A DNA stretch of 63,868 nt, taken from contig JAGWBJ010000010.1 of NCBI GenBank assembly GCA_021295955.1, positions 1 through 63,868 of the forward strand, given 5' to 3'. Made by a program: the position numbers and the translations under genes. This DNA comes from Dehalococcoidia bacterium (GTDB lineage Bacteria; Chloroflexota; Dehalococcoidia; Lucifugimonadales; JAGWBF01). The notes below the pieces were generated by a model. The model was given only the letters and a program-made list of their open reading frames with translations. It searched no databases and was not told the origin of the DNA. This document shows, in pieces, positions 24,315 through 32,018 of the stretch (position 1 is the first letter of the stretch; every line of letters begins with the position of its first letter).

Positions 24315-25302
24315 CCAGAAGCTCCAGGGCCACGTCCTCGTCCGCCCGGCCCCGCTTCACCGCCAGGTCCACCTCGAAGAGCCTGCCGTAGAGCCACTTC
24401 AGGTCGTTCCAGGAGTGCCGTCTGGCCTGGGCCATGGCCTTTCGCCGGATGAACTCCTGGGGGATGCCCAGGCGGTCCCCGATCTCCCTTTCGCCTACCT
24501 TCCGGTCCATCAGGTCCCTGGCCAGGGTTACCGCCCTGAGCTGTCTGGCGATCATGGAGACGATATAGGACACGTCCGCCCCATCCCGCCGGAGCCGGTG
24601 CATCAGCCGCACGGCCACACGGGCCCTGCCCTCCAGCAGCGCGTCCGTGGCGGCGAATATGTTGGCGTCCCGGGACTGGGCGGCCAGGAGGGTGACGTCG
24701 GCCTCCTCTATGGGCCTGTCCCCCGCGTACAGGGAGAGCTTCTCCAGGTCGTTGTCCAGCGCCCACATCTCGTTCCCGGCGGCCTGGGTCAGCACCAGAA
24801 TGGCCCCCGGAGTGATCTGGGCCCCTCGTCCTTCGGTCCTGGTCCTGATCCACCGGGCCAGGGCCTCGCCCGTTGGGGCCGGCAGCGCCTGCACCTGTGC
24901 GCAGGGCTGGAGCTCTTTCAACAGGGAATTGCTCCTGGTCAGACGCTCCTCCCGGAAGACCAGCAGCGTCGTAGCGGGCATCTCTTCGGCGATGTACCGG
25001 GGCAGCTCCTTCCACCGGCCCATATCCTGCCGCTGGCCCTGGGCCCGGCGGCCTGAGGGGGAGCCGCCGCGGCGTCGGCCGTCCCGGGACTCGAACTGAC
25101 CCAGCAACCCCTCCACCGCCACCAGCCGGTGCTCTGCGAGGAAGGGCACGGCGTCGCAGGTGGCCTTCAACGCCGAGTAGTCGGGCGACGTGAGGAGGTG
25201 GCTGTTGGCCTCCAGTAGCTCGGCCGGGCCCACCTGCGACCGCAGCTCCTCCATGGCCCCGGCCACGAGAAAGCTGTCACCGTATACGACGTGAGCGGGC
25301 AA
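24256..25302 (-). CDS. holA: DNA polymerase III delta subunit
   Basis: The 348-residue clamp-loader subunit opens the beta sliding clamp. N-terminal VVYGDSFLVAGAMEELR (about residues 5-21), FLAEHRLVAVEGLL, then LLVFREERLTRSNSLLKEL and the helical LTQAAGNEMWALDNDLEKLSLY and RDANIFAATDALLEGR segments match HolA. The TTG at 25302 is chosen for AAGG upstream and because the fold begins there. A short RG/RA-rich insertion near residue 90-100 is unusual. The 3' end overlaps the ABC ATPase by 59 bp. Confidence 0.85.
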   Translation of the reverse strand: MPAHVVYGDSFLVAGAMEELRSQVGPAELLEANSHLLTSPDYSALKATCDAVPFLAEHRLVAVEGLLGQFESRDGRRRGGSPSGRRAQGQRQDMGRWKELPRYIAEEMPATTLLVFREERLTRSNSLLKELQPCAQVQALPAPTGEALARWIRTRTEGRGAQITPGAILVLTQAAGNEMWALDNDLEKLSLYAGDRPIEEADVTLLAAQSRDANIFAATDALLEGRARVAVRLMHRLRRDGADVSYIVSMIARQLRAVTLARDLMDRKVGEREIGDRLGIPQEFIRRKAMAQARRHSWNDLKWLYGRLFEVDLAVKRGRADEDVALELLVSEASALGRGRDRPRARSS

Positions 25303-25436
25303 GAAAAACGCCTTCGATGGTGCGTGGGCGCCCCTTGGAAGGGGCCTGCCTAGTGTACCACGGGGAGCGGCCCGGGCGGCAGGAGGCCGGCGCCATTGGC
25401 CGGGCATTGGCGGGCAGGCCAACAAAGGGACATCGT

Positions 25437-25465
25437 TTGAAGTATAATCAAGATAAGACTATAGG
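25437..25465 (+). promoter_or_regulatory. Promoter of the ychF-hemW-selB-herA run
   Basis: TTGAAG (25437-25442), 17 bp, TATAGG (25460-25465), just before the ATG at 25477. The spacer also contains a perfect TATAAT (25443-25448), but with no suitable -35. Confidence 0.5.
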
Positions 25466-25476
25466 ACGGGTTCGCT

Positions 25477-25851
25477 ATGTGGTGGCGGCTGGCATTTCCT
25501 CTGATCATGCTGCTGGGGCCCAGGATCATCCCCTGGGCCTTCAGGAACCTGTACTTGGTCTGGAAGCTGCTGCGGGACGGGCGGGTGCCGTGGCTCGCCA
25601 AGCTGGTGCTGCCGGCGCCGCTGCTGTATCTGGCGACGCCCATCGTGCGCATCCCCTTCATCGGCGTGGCGGGCTTCGTGCTGCTGGTGCTGTTGGCCAT
25701 GCGGATATTCGTGGCCCTGGCCCCGCAGCACGTCGTGGACTACTACGCGCCGTGGCGGTCCCGGCGTGAGCCCCCGAAACCTCCCAAGGAGCCGGCCAAC
25801 GTCGTCGAGGGGACCTACCGTGTTGTGGAGGAAGACGACGCCAAGAAGTAG
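25477..25851 (+). CDS. Small membrane protein with DUF1232/YkvA-like segment
   Basis: The 124-residue protein has hydrophobic segments at about 5-20, 42-58 and 62-82. The stretch RDGRVPWLAKLVLPAPLLYL followed by TPIVRIPFIGVAGFVLLVLL resembles the YkvA/DUF1232 membrane domain. The C-terminal 40 residues are charged and cytoplasmic (RSRREPPKPPKEPANVVEG). Function of the family is unknown. First gene of a closely spaced plus-strand run that ends with herA. Confidence 0.65.
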   Translation: MWWRLAFPLIMLLGPRIIPWAFRNLYLVWKLLRDGRVPWLAKLVLPAPLLYLATPIVRIPFIGVAGFVLLVLLAMRIFVALAPQHVVDYYAPWRSRREPPKPPKEPANVVEGTYRVVEEDDAKK

Positions 25852-25888
25852 GTACTTGGGCCGGAGCGGCATGGTCTCTCTGTAGGCG

Positions 25889-26959
25889 ATGGAGATCGGC
25901 ATAATCGGGTTCCCCCAGAGCGGCAAGACGACCCTCTTCCACGCGTTGGCCCGGGGGAGGGTCGAGTCCGCGTCCCAGGGAAGCGGCAGGCGGGACGTGC
26001 ACGCCGGGACCGCCCGCATGGCCGACCGGCGGCTGGACTCTCTGGGGGACATCATCCAACCCGACAAGGTCACTCCGGCGGAGGTGAAGTACTGGGACGT
26101 GCCCGCCGGCTCCGGCGACGGGTTCGGCGGTCGGTATCTCACTGTGCTGCAGGGGGCCGACGCCCTGCTCCACGTGGTGAGGCAGTTCCAGGACCCCTCG
26201 GTGGCCCACGTGAAGAGCGCCGTGGACCCGGTCCGGGACGTAGCCGACATGGAGGCGGAGCTTGCCCTGTCCGACCTCGCCATCCTGGAGCGGCGGTTGG
26301 AGCGCATCGAGGCCCAGCAAAAGGGGGCCCGGGCCCCCGAGCGGGACTCCCTGACGAGGGAGAGCGCCCTGCTTCAGCGCCTGAAGGACGGGCTGGAGCA
26401 GGGGGTGCCCGTCCGCCGGCAGGAGGCGCCGGACCAGATGGCCGACGTCCTGTCCGGCTACCAGTTTCTCACCGCCAAGCCGCTGCTTACCGTGGTGAAC
26501 ACCGGCGAGGATGGCCCGGGTGATGGAATGGACCGGGTAGCGATAGGCGGTCCGGGGACGGAGTGCACCTCTCTGTCGGCAAGGCTGGAGATGGAGCTGA
26601 CCCAGCTCAGCCCCGATGACGAGGAGGAGTTCCGGGCGTCCATGGGAATGACTGAATCGGGACTGGACCGGGTGGTCCGCATGTCCCTGCGTTTGCTGTC
26701 CCTGGTCTCGTTCTTCACCTACGTCTCCAGGGAGGTCCGGGCCTGGACCGTGCCCGAGGACACGCCTGCGGTCAAGGCGGCCGGGCGGATCCACACGGAC
26801 ATGGAGCGGGGGTTCATCAGGGCCGAGGTGGTGTCCTTCGATGACCTGTCGGAATGCGGGTCGTTGGCCCAGTGCAAGAAACAAGGCCTCCTGAGGCTGG
26901 AGGGAAAGGGGTACTCCGTCAAGGACGGGGACGTCATCACCTTCCTGTTCAACACGTGA
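25889..26959 (+). CDS. YchF/OLA1-like P-loop NTPase (divergent)
   Basis: The 356-residue Obg-related protein has P-loop GFPQSGKTT (about residues 7-15), a G3-like DVPAGSGDGFGGRYL, a helical coiled insert (LERRLERIEAQQKGA, about 132-146), G4 NTGED and a C-terminal TGS domain ending DVITFLFNT. YchF members bind ribosomes and often prefer ATP. Low conservation of the usual GAS-G-GLGN motif marks this as a divergent member. Its TGA stop overlaps the hemW GTG start (GTGA). Confidence 0.8.
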   Translation: MEIGIIGFPQSGKTTLFHALARGRVESASQGSGRRDVHAGTARMADRRLDSLGDIIQPDKVTPAEVKYWDVPAGSGDGFGGRYLTVLQGADALLHVVRQFQDPSVAHVKSAVDPVRDVADMEAELALSDLAILERRLERIEAQQKGARAPERDSLTRESALLQRLKDGLEQGVPVRRQEAPDQMADVLSGYQFLTAKPLLTVVNTGEDGPGDGMDRVAIGGPGTECTSLSARLEMELTQLSPDDEEEFRASMGMTESGLDRVVRMSLRLLSLVSFFTYVSREVRAWTVPEDTPAVKAAGRIHTDMERGFIRAEVVSFDDLSECGSLAQCKKQGLLRLEGKGYSVKDGDVITFLFNT

Positions 26960-28170
26960 CGGCTCTTCCTGAGGAGGGTCCGCAGGGCGGGCTGTCCCTG
27001 TACGTCCACGTGCCCTTTTGCCAGACCAAGTGCCCCTACTGCGACTTCAATACGTACCAGGGTATCGAAGCGCTGATGGCCCCGTACCTGGACGCCCTGA
27101 CCACGGAGATACGCCTGTGGGGAGAGACCCTGGGCCGTCCGCCGGTGGTCACGGTATTCTTCGGGGGCGGGACCCCGTCATACATCCCTCCGGAGCAGGT
27201 TGCCAGGGTGCTGGAGCGCGTCTCGCACTCCTTCGACCTGGCGCCGTCGGCCGAAGTCACTCTCGAGGCCAACCCGGGGGACGTGACGGGCCCGGCGCTG
27301 GAGCGCTGGCAGCGGGCCGGGGTGAACCGGCTGAGCATCGGCGTTCAGAGTCTGGACGACTCCCTGCTGGCCCTGCTGGGCCGGCGGCACACCTCCGCCG
27401 GGGCGGCGGCAGCCTACGGCCTGGCGGTGGCCTCCGGCCTGGAGAACGTGAACCTGGACCTGATGTACGGGCTGCCCGCCCAGACGCTTGACCAGTGGAG
27501 GGCGACCCTCGAAGGCGTCCTGGACCTCTCGCCGGCGCACCTGTCCCTATACGCCCTGACCCTGGAGGAGGGCACCCCCCTGGCCCGGTGGGTGGAGGAC
27601 GGCGGTGTGCCGGAGCCCGATCCCGACCTGGCCGCGGACATGTACTGCCTTGCCCGGGAGATGCTGGGCGGGTCGGGGTACGACCACTACGAGATCTCCA
27701 ACTGGTCGGTCCCGGGGCGCCGCTGCCGGCACAACATGGCATACTGGCGCAACGGACAGTACCTGGGGGTCGGACCCGGCGCCCACTCCTGCCTTTGGGG
27801 GCACCGTTTCTGGAACGTGAGACCGCCCCGCGCTTACATGGACCGCCTCCGGCAGTGGGAAGAGGTCGGGGCCGCACGGGTGGAGAGGCTGGACGAGGAG
27901 GCCCTTCGCCGCGCCGGCCCGGTGGACGGCGTCGAGGCCATCGGCCCGTCCCTGGCGATGTCCGAGACCATGTTCTTGGGCCTTCGCTTGCTGGACGGCA
28001 TGAGCATAGGCGGCTTCCAGTCGAGGTTCGGCCGGGACCCCCTGGTCCTGTACGGCCCCCAGGTGCGCGAGCTGACGGGCCTGGGGCTGCTGGAGCACCG
28101 GGACGGCCTCCTCCGCCTCACGGACAGGGGATGCCTTCTGGCCAACCAGGTGTTCGTGAGGTTCCTGTGA
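26956..28170 (+). CDS. hemW: HemW-like radical SAM protein
   Basis: The 404-residue radical SAM protein shows LYVHVPFCQTKCPYCDFN, giving the C-x3-C-x2-C iron-sulfur site (about residues 24-31), then FFGGGTPSYIPPEQ, NRLSIGVQSLDDSLL and the HemW C-terminal segment YEISNWSVPGRRCRHNMAYW. Once annotated as oxygen-independent coproporphyrinogen oxidase, HemW is now regarded as a haem chaperone; true HemN features are not evident. GTG at 26956 is coupled to the ychF stop. Confidence 0.88.
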   Translation: MTALPEEGPQGGLSLYVHVPFCQTKCPYCDFNTYQGIEALMAPYLDALTTEIRLWGETLGRPPVVTVFFGGGTPSYIPPEQVARVLERVSHSFDLAPSAEVTLEANPGDVTGPALERWQRAGVNRLSIGVQSLDDSLLALLGRRHTSAGAAAAYGLAVASGLENVNLDLMYGLPAQTLDQWRATLEGVLDLSPAHLSLYALTLEEGTPLARWVEDGGVPEPDPDLAADMYCLAREMLGGSGYDHYEISNWSVPGRRCRHNMAYWRNGQYLGVGPGAHSCLWGHRFWNVRPPRAYMDRLRQWEEVGAARVERLDEEALRRAGPVDGVEAIGPSLAMSETMFLGLRLLDGMSIGGFQSRFGRDPLVLYGPQVRELTGLGLLEHRDGLLRLTDRGCLLANQVFVRFL

Positions 28171-28207
28171 AACGGCCCGTCGCCGCTGCAGGCGGATAGG
28201 AGCCGGC

Positions 28208-28244
28208 GCCTGTCCGGTTTGTCCCCCCGCCTGTCCGGTTTGTC
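28208..28244. repeat. Two direct copies of a 16-bp unit
   Basis: GCCTGTCCGGTTTGTC at 28208-28223 and 28229-28244, 21-bp period, in the 150-bp gap before selB. Confidence 0.6.
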
Positions 28245-28270
28245 TCCCGGATGTGTTGGTGCTATCCTTT

Positions 28271-28306
28271 AACCACCCCGGTAACCACCCTGGTAACCAC
28301 CCTGGC
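28271..28306. repeat. Three tandem 12-bp units upstream of selB
   Basis: AACCACCCCGGT, AACCACCCTGGT, AACCACCCTGGC in direct head-to-tail order, ending 14 bp before the selB TTG. Each junction creates a GGTAACC palindrome. This could be an operator array or simple slippage DNA. Confidence 0.7.
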
Positions 28307-28320
28307 TGCGAGGCCGCATC

Positions 28321-30183
28321 TTGTACGTCATAGGCACCGCGGGACACGTCGACCACGGCAAGTCCACCCTGATAAAGGCCCTTACGAACATCGACCCCGA
28401 CCGTCTCCCCCAGGAGAAGGAGCGGGAGATGACCATCGACCTGGGGTTCGCGTGGCTCACGCTGCCCAGCGGCCGGGAGATCAGCATCGTGGACGTCCCC
28501 GGCCACGAGCGGTTCATCAAGAACATGCTCGCGGGCGTGGGAGGCATAGACCTGGCCCTCTTGATCGTCGCCGCCGACGAGAGCGTCATGCCCCAGACGG
28601 TGGAGCACCTGGCCATCCTCGACCTGCTTCGGGTCAAGCGCGGCATCGTCGTGGTGACCAAGAGGGACCTGGTGGACGAGGAGCTGGTGGAGCTGGTCAA
28701 GGCCGAGGTGGAGGATACCCTGGAGGGGACCACCTTCGAGGGCTCCCCCGTCGTGGTCGTCTCGGCGTACACCGGCCACGGCCTGGACGAGCTCAAGGGC
28801 CTGCTGGACTCCATGCTGGACTCCACCGACGCCCGGCGGGACCTGGGCCGGCCCAGACTTCCCGTGGACCGCAGCTTCACCGTCGCCGGGTTCGGCACGG
28901 TGGTGACCGGGACCCTCATCGACGGCTCCCTGAAGGTGGGCCAGGAGGTGCAGCTCGTCCTGTCGGGAGAGCGGGCCAGGGTCCGCGGCCTCCAGACCCA
29001 CCGAAAGAAGGTCGCCGAGGCCGAGCCCGGCGTGCGGTTGGCCGTCAACCTGTCGGGTATCACCCGCGAGGACTTCGAGCGGGGTGAGGTGATCACCAAC
29101 ACGGGTTGGCTGCGGCCCACCGCGAGGATGGACGCCCGGCTGAAGATGGTGCGGAATACCCGTCCCCTGAAGCACAACGAGACGGTCACCTGCCACCTGT
29201 TCACCGGCGAGACGCCGGGCCGGGTCAGGCTGCTCGGACAAGACGAGCTGGCCGCGGGCGAAGAGGGGTGGGCCCAGATACACCTGAAGGAGCCCCTCCC
29301 CGCCGTCAAGGGGGACCTGTTCGTCGTCCGGTCCGCGGACGCGACCCTGGGCGGGGGCAGGGTGGTGGACCCCCATCCCGCCCGCCGCCACCGGCGTTTC
29401 CTGTCGCCCATCATCCAGCGGCTCACGGCCATGGACGAGGGCTCCGAGGAGGAGTCGCTGCTCAGCGCCGTGGACCACTGGGGTCCGTGCGACCTGAGGA
29501 CCCTGTCCCAGAAGGCCAACATCTCCCTGGACGAGGCCGCCTCCGGGGTCCGGGAGCTGGCGGACCAGGGCCTGGTCGTCGTGTTGGGTGACGGCGCGGG
29601 CCAGGTGGAGTCGGTGGCCTACTCCGTCGCCGCCTGGGAGTCCCTGAAGAGGACCGGAGTCAAGACGGCCAGGGAATACCACGGCCAGCACCCTCTCAGG
29701 CGGGGCCTGCCCCGGGAGGAGCTGAGAAACCGCCTGGGCCTCTCTCCCCAGGCGTTTCCCCCGGCCATGGACCGCCTGGCCGCCGAGGGCGTCCTGGAGG
29801 AGGACGGTGCGTGGGTCCGCCTCCCGGGCCACGAGGCCAAGCCCAGCCGGCAGCAGCAGGAGCAGATCGACGCCTATATGAAGGCCCTTCAGGCCGAGCC
29901 CTACGCGCCACCCACCGACTATCCCCTGGACGCTGAGCTGCTTGCCCTCCTAACGGAGGAGGGCAAGGTGGTGCGGGTGAGCGACTCGGTGGTGTTCAGC
30001 GCCGGCGCCTACCGGCAGATGGTAGAGAAGGTGAAGGGGCACATTGACCAGCGGGGGAAGATCACCGTTGCCGACGGGCGGGACCTGTTCGGCACCAGCC
30101 GGAAGTACGTGCTGCCTCTACTGGAGTACCTGGACCAGCAGCACATCACCCGTCGTGTGGGCGACGAGCGGGTGCTGAGGTAG
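28321..30183 (+). CDS. selB: Selenocysteine-specific elongation factor SelB
   Basis: The 620-residue GTPase delivers Sec-tRNA to UGA. G1 GTAGHVDHGKSTL (about residues 5-17), switch MTIDLGFAWL, G3 VDVPGHERF, G4 VVTKRDL, then EF-Tu-like domains 2 and 3 (FTVAGFGTVVTGTLIDG, about 187-203), and a C-terminal run of winged helices (ending TSRKYVLPLLEYLDQQHIT) that bind the SECIS RNA. The N-terminal sequence and long C-terminus separate it from EF-Tu. TTG start has GAGG upstream. It pairs functionally with the TGA-containing gene at 11646; selA, selD and tRNA-Sec are outside this window. Confidence 0.93.
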   Translation: MYVIGTAGHVDHGKSTLIKALTNIDPDRLPQEKEREMTIDLGFAWLTLPSGREISIVDVPGHERFIKNMLAGVGGIDLALLIVAADESVMPQTVEHLAILDLLRVKRGIVVVTKRDLVDEELVELVKAEVEDTLEGTTFEGSPVVVVSAYTGHGLDELKGLLDSMLDSTDARRDLGRPRLPVDRSFTVAGFGTVVTGTLIDGSLKVGQEVQLVLSGERARVRGLQTHRKKVAEAEPGVRLAVNLSGITREDFERGEVITNTGWLRPTARMDARLKMVRNTRPLKHNETVTCHLFTGETPGRVRLLGQDELAAGEEGWAQIHLKEPLPAVKGDLFVVRSADATLGGGRVVDPHPARRHRRFLSPIIQRLTAMDEGSEEESLLSAVDHWGPCDLRTLSQKANISLDEAASGVRELADQGLVVVLGDGAGQVESVAYSVAAWESLKRTGVKTAREYHGQHPLRRGLPREELRNRLGLSPQAFPPAMDRLAAEGVLEEDGAWVRLPGHEAKPSRQQQEQIDAYMKALQAEPYAPPTDYPLDAELLALLTEEGKVVRVSDSVVFSAGAYRQMVEKVKGHIDQRGKITVADGRDLFGTSRKYVLPLLEYLDQQHITRRVGDERVLR

Positions 30184-30186
30184 TCC

Positions 30187-31398
30187 ATGGCGCTGGACCT
30201 GGCCAGGACGGTGGGGCAGATCGACTCCCTGGCCCGGCGGCTCCATGACCGCCGCGATGAGCGGTCCGGCCGCCTTGCCCGGGCGATGGCGGCCATGGCC
30301 GGCGCCGACGCCGGGGACCTCCGGCGGAAGCTGGACTCGGCCCCAGGCAGGCCGTTCCTCTGTCCCGGCCTGGTGGGAGGGCTCTCCGGCCGGCACCAGC
30401 CCGCCGGCCTGCCCGGGGACTTCTGCGTCGCGGCCACCGACGGGTCCCACATCGACGTGGACAGGCATACCCCCGTCAGGTGCTACCTGATAAACGTGGG
30501 CGGGTGCCTGCTGACCTACGGCTCGCAGCCCGACGCCCGTATCTTCAGCGAGCCCGTCCTGTACAGCGAGGAGACGGACCTGTACATGAGCAGCGGGGCC
30601 CCGGGGTCCATGGAGGCCGTCGCCGTCGAGGGTCCGGTGCTGGGCCTGAAGCGGGCCGTGGCGGAGATCGAGGCCCTGGCCCGCCTCGTGGAGGAGGCCC
30701 CGCCCGGGATGCCGGTGCTGGCCCTCATCGACGGGTCGCTGGTGCTGTGGGCCCTGGCCGGCCGGGGGTACCAGCCCTTCGTCAGAGAGCGGATAATAGC
30801 CCAGGGGCTGCTCCCCGCGCTGGACAGGCTGCAAGAGGCGTCCCGTAGCCGCCCCGTGGCCCTGGCGGCCTACGTCAGCCTGCCCCAGAGCACCGAGGTG
30901 ACGAACCTGCTGCGCCTGTACCTGTGTCCCCACGACGCGGAAGCCTGCAGCGCCCACTGCAACAGCCACCGCTCCCGGCAGACGCCCTGCGACACGGTGA
31001 ACGGCCTGCTGGACAGGCACCTGTTCCAGGAGCTGCTGGCCCCGGGAGAGCGGTCGGACACGTTCCTGAGCCAGTCGTCCATCTCCCGGGACTGGTACCG
31101 GCAGCACCGGGTACACTTCTTCTACGTCAACACCGGCCGGGAGATCGGGCGGGTAGAGGCGCCCGGCTGGGTGGCCGCCGACGAGGGGTTGGTGTCCCTG
31201 TGCCACTCCCTGATATTGGACCAGTGCGAACGGGGCATCGGCTACCCGGTGGCCATCGCCGAGTCCCATGAGCAGGCGGTGGTCACGGGCCCGGACCGGC
31301 TAGCTTTCAGGCAGATGGTGGACGAGGCGCTGGAGGTCAACGGGCTTCCGGTCTACACGTCGGAGAAGGCCCGGTCCAAGCGTACGAGGTGGCTGTGA
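30187..31398 (+). CDS. nurA: NurA domain nuclease
   Basis: The 403-residue protein matches the NurA 5'-3' nuclease that works with the HerA translocase in DNA end resection. Metal-binding acidic motifs are VAATDGSHIDVDRH (about residues 82-95) and LIDGSLVLWAL (about 182-192); a later segment HFFYVNTGREIGRVEAP fits the core strand. It starts 3 bp after selB and overlaps the next gene by GTGA. Bacterial NurA-HerA pairs are known but uncommon outside Archaea and Thermus-like lineages. Confidence 0.88.
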   Translation: MALDLARTVGQIDSLARRLHDRRDERSGRLARAMAAMAGADAGDLRRKLDSAPGRPFLCPGLVGGLSGRHQPAGLPGDFCVAATDGSHIDVDRHTPVRCYLINVGGCLLTYGSQPDARIFSEPVLYSEETDLYMSSGAPGSMEAVAVEGPVLGLKRAVAEIEALARLVEEAPPGMPVLALIDGSLVLWALAGRGYQPFVRERIIAQGLLPALDRLQEASRSRPVALAAYVSLPQSTEVTNLLRLYLCPHDAEACSAHCNSHRSRQTPCDTVNGLLDRHLFQELLAPGERSDTFLSQSSISRDWYRQHRVHFFYVNTGREIGRVEAPGWVAADEGLVSLCHSLILDQCERGIGYPVAIAESHEQAVVTGPDRLAFRQMVDEALEVNGLPVYTSEKARSKRTRWL

Positions 31399-32018
31399 CA
31401 GAGGCCCAGACACCCCGGAGGGTGGGAGAGGTGGTGGAGTCGGCCTCGGACCGGTTCGTCGCCCAGTGCTACACGCTGTACGGCTCCCCTCCCCTGGGCG
31501 CCTTCGTCCGCGCGGGGTCCGAGGGCGCCAACGGCGACGGAACACTGGTGTACGGCGTGGTGTACGGCGTCAGCACCCGGTCGCTGGACCCGGGGCGCCC
31601 GGTGATCGCCCGGGGCGGCGACGCGGTCAGCGAGGAAGCGGTATACGACGACAACCCCCAGCTCTCGCGGCTGCTCTGCACCCGGTTCGAGGCGGTCATC
31701 ACGGGGCACTCTGCCGGAGGCTGCCTGAAGCAGTACCTGCCCCCTCTGCCCCCTCGCATCCACTCCTTCGTCTTCGAGTGCGCCGGCGGAGAGGAGCGGG
31801 AGGCGGCCCGGGGCCTGGGCTTTCTCAGCCTGCTGCTGAGCTCCTCTCCCCTGGGGCCGGGAATGGCCGACGAGGTCATCGCCGCGTGCCTGCGCAGGGC
31901 GTCGGCGCAGCAGCAGGACCCGCAGGGGTTCCTGGTGGAAGCGGGCAAGGCCCTGGCGGCGCACCTATCCGGGGACCTGACGCGACTGGACTCCATCCTG
32001 AGGAGGCTCCGGCCATGA
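31395..32018 (+). CDS. Uncharacterised protein between nurA and herA (HAS-barrel-like?)
   Basis: The 207-residue product reads VGEVVESASDRFVAQCYTLY (about residues 9-28), then GTLVYGVVYGVSTRSLDPGR and HSFVFECAGGEEREA. The N-terminal beta-rich part could be a HAS-barrel-type domain like that at the HerA N-terminus, though I cannot confirm this. It overlaps nurA by GTGA and herA by ATGA, so the three are translationally coupled and probably form one machine. GTG at 31395 is chosen for that overlap; GTG at 31389 is possible. Confidence 0.65.
   Translation: MTEAQTPRRVGEVVESASDRFVAQCYTLYGSPPLGAFVRAGSEGANGDGTLVYGVVYGVSTRSLDPGRPVIARGGDAVSEEAVYDDNPQLSRLLCTRFEAVITGHSAGGCLKQYLPPLPPRIHSFVFECAGGEEREAARGLGFLSLLLSSSPLGPGMADEVIAACLRRASAQQQDPQGFLVEAGKALAAHLSGDLTRLDSILRRLRP

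Noticed and set aside
27547..29832. Long antisense frame across hemW and selB
   Set aside because: Low-complexity antisense frame over two conserved genes.
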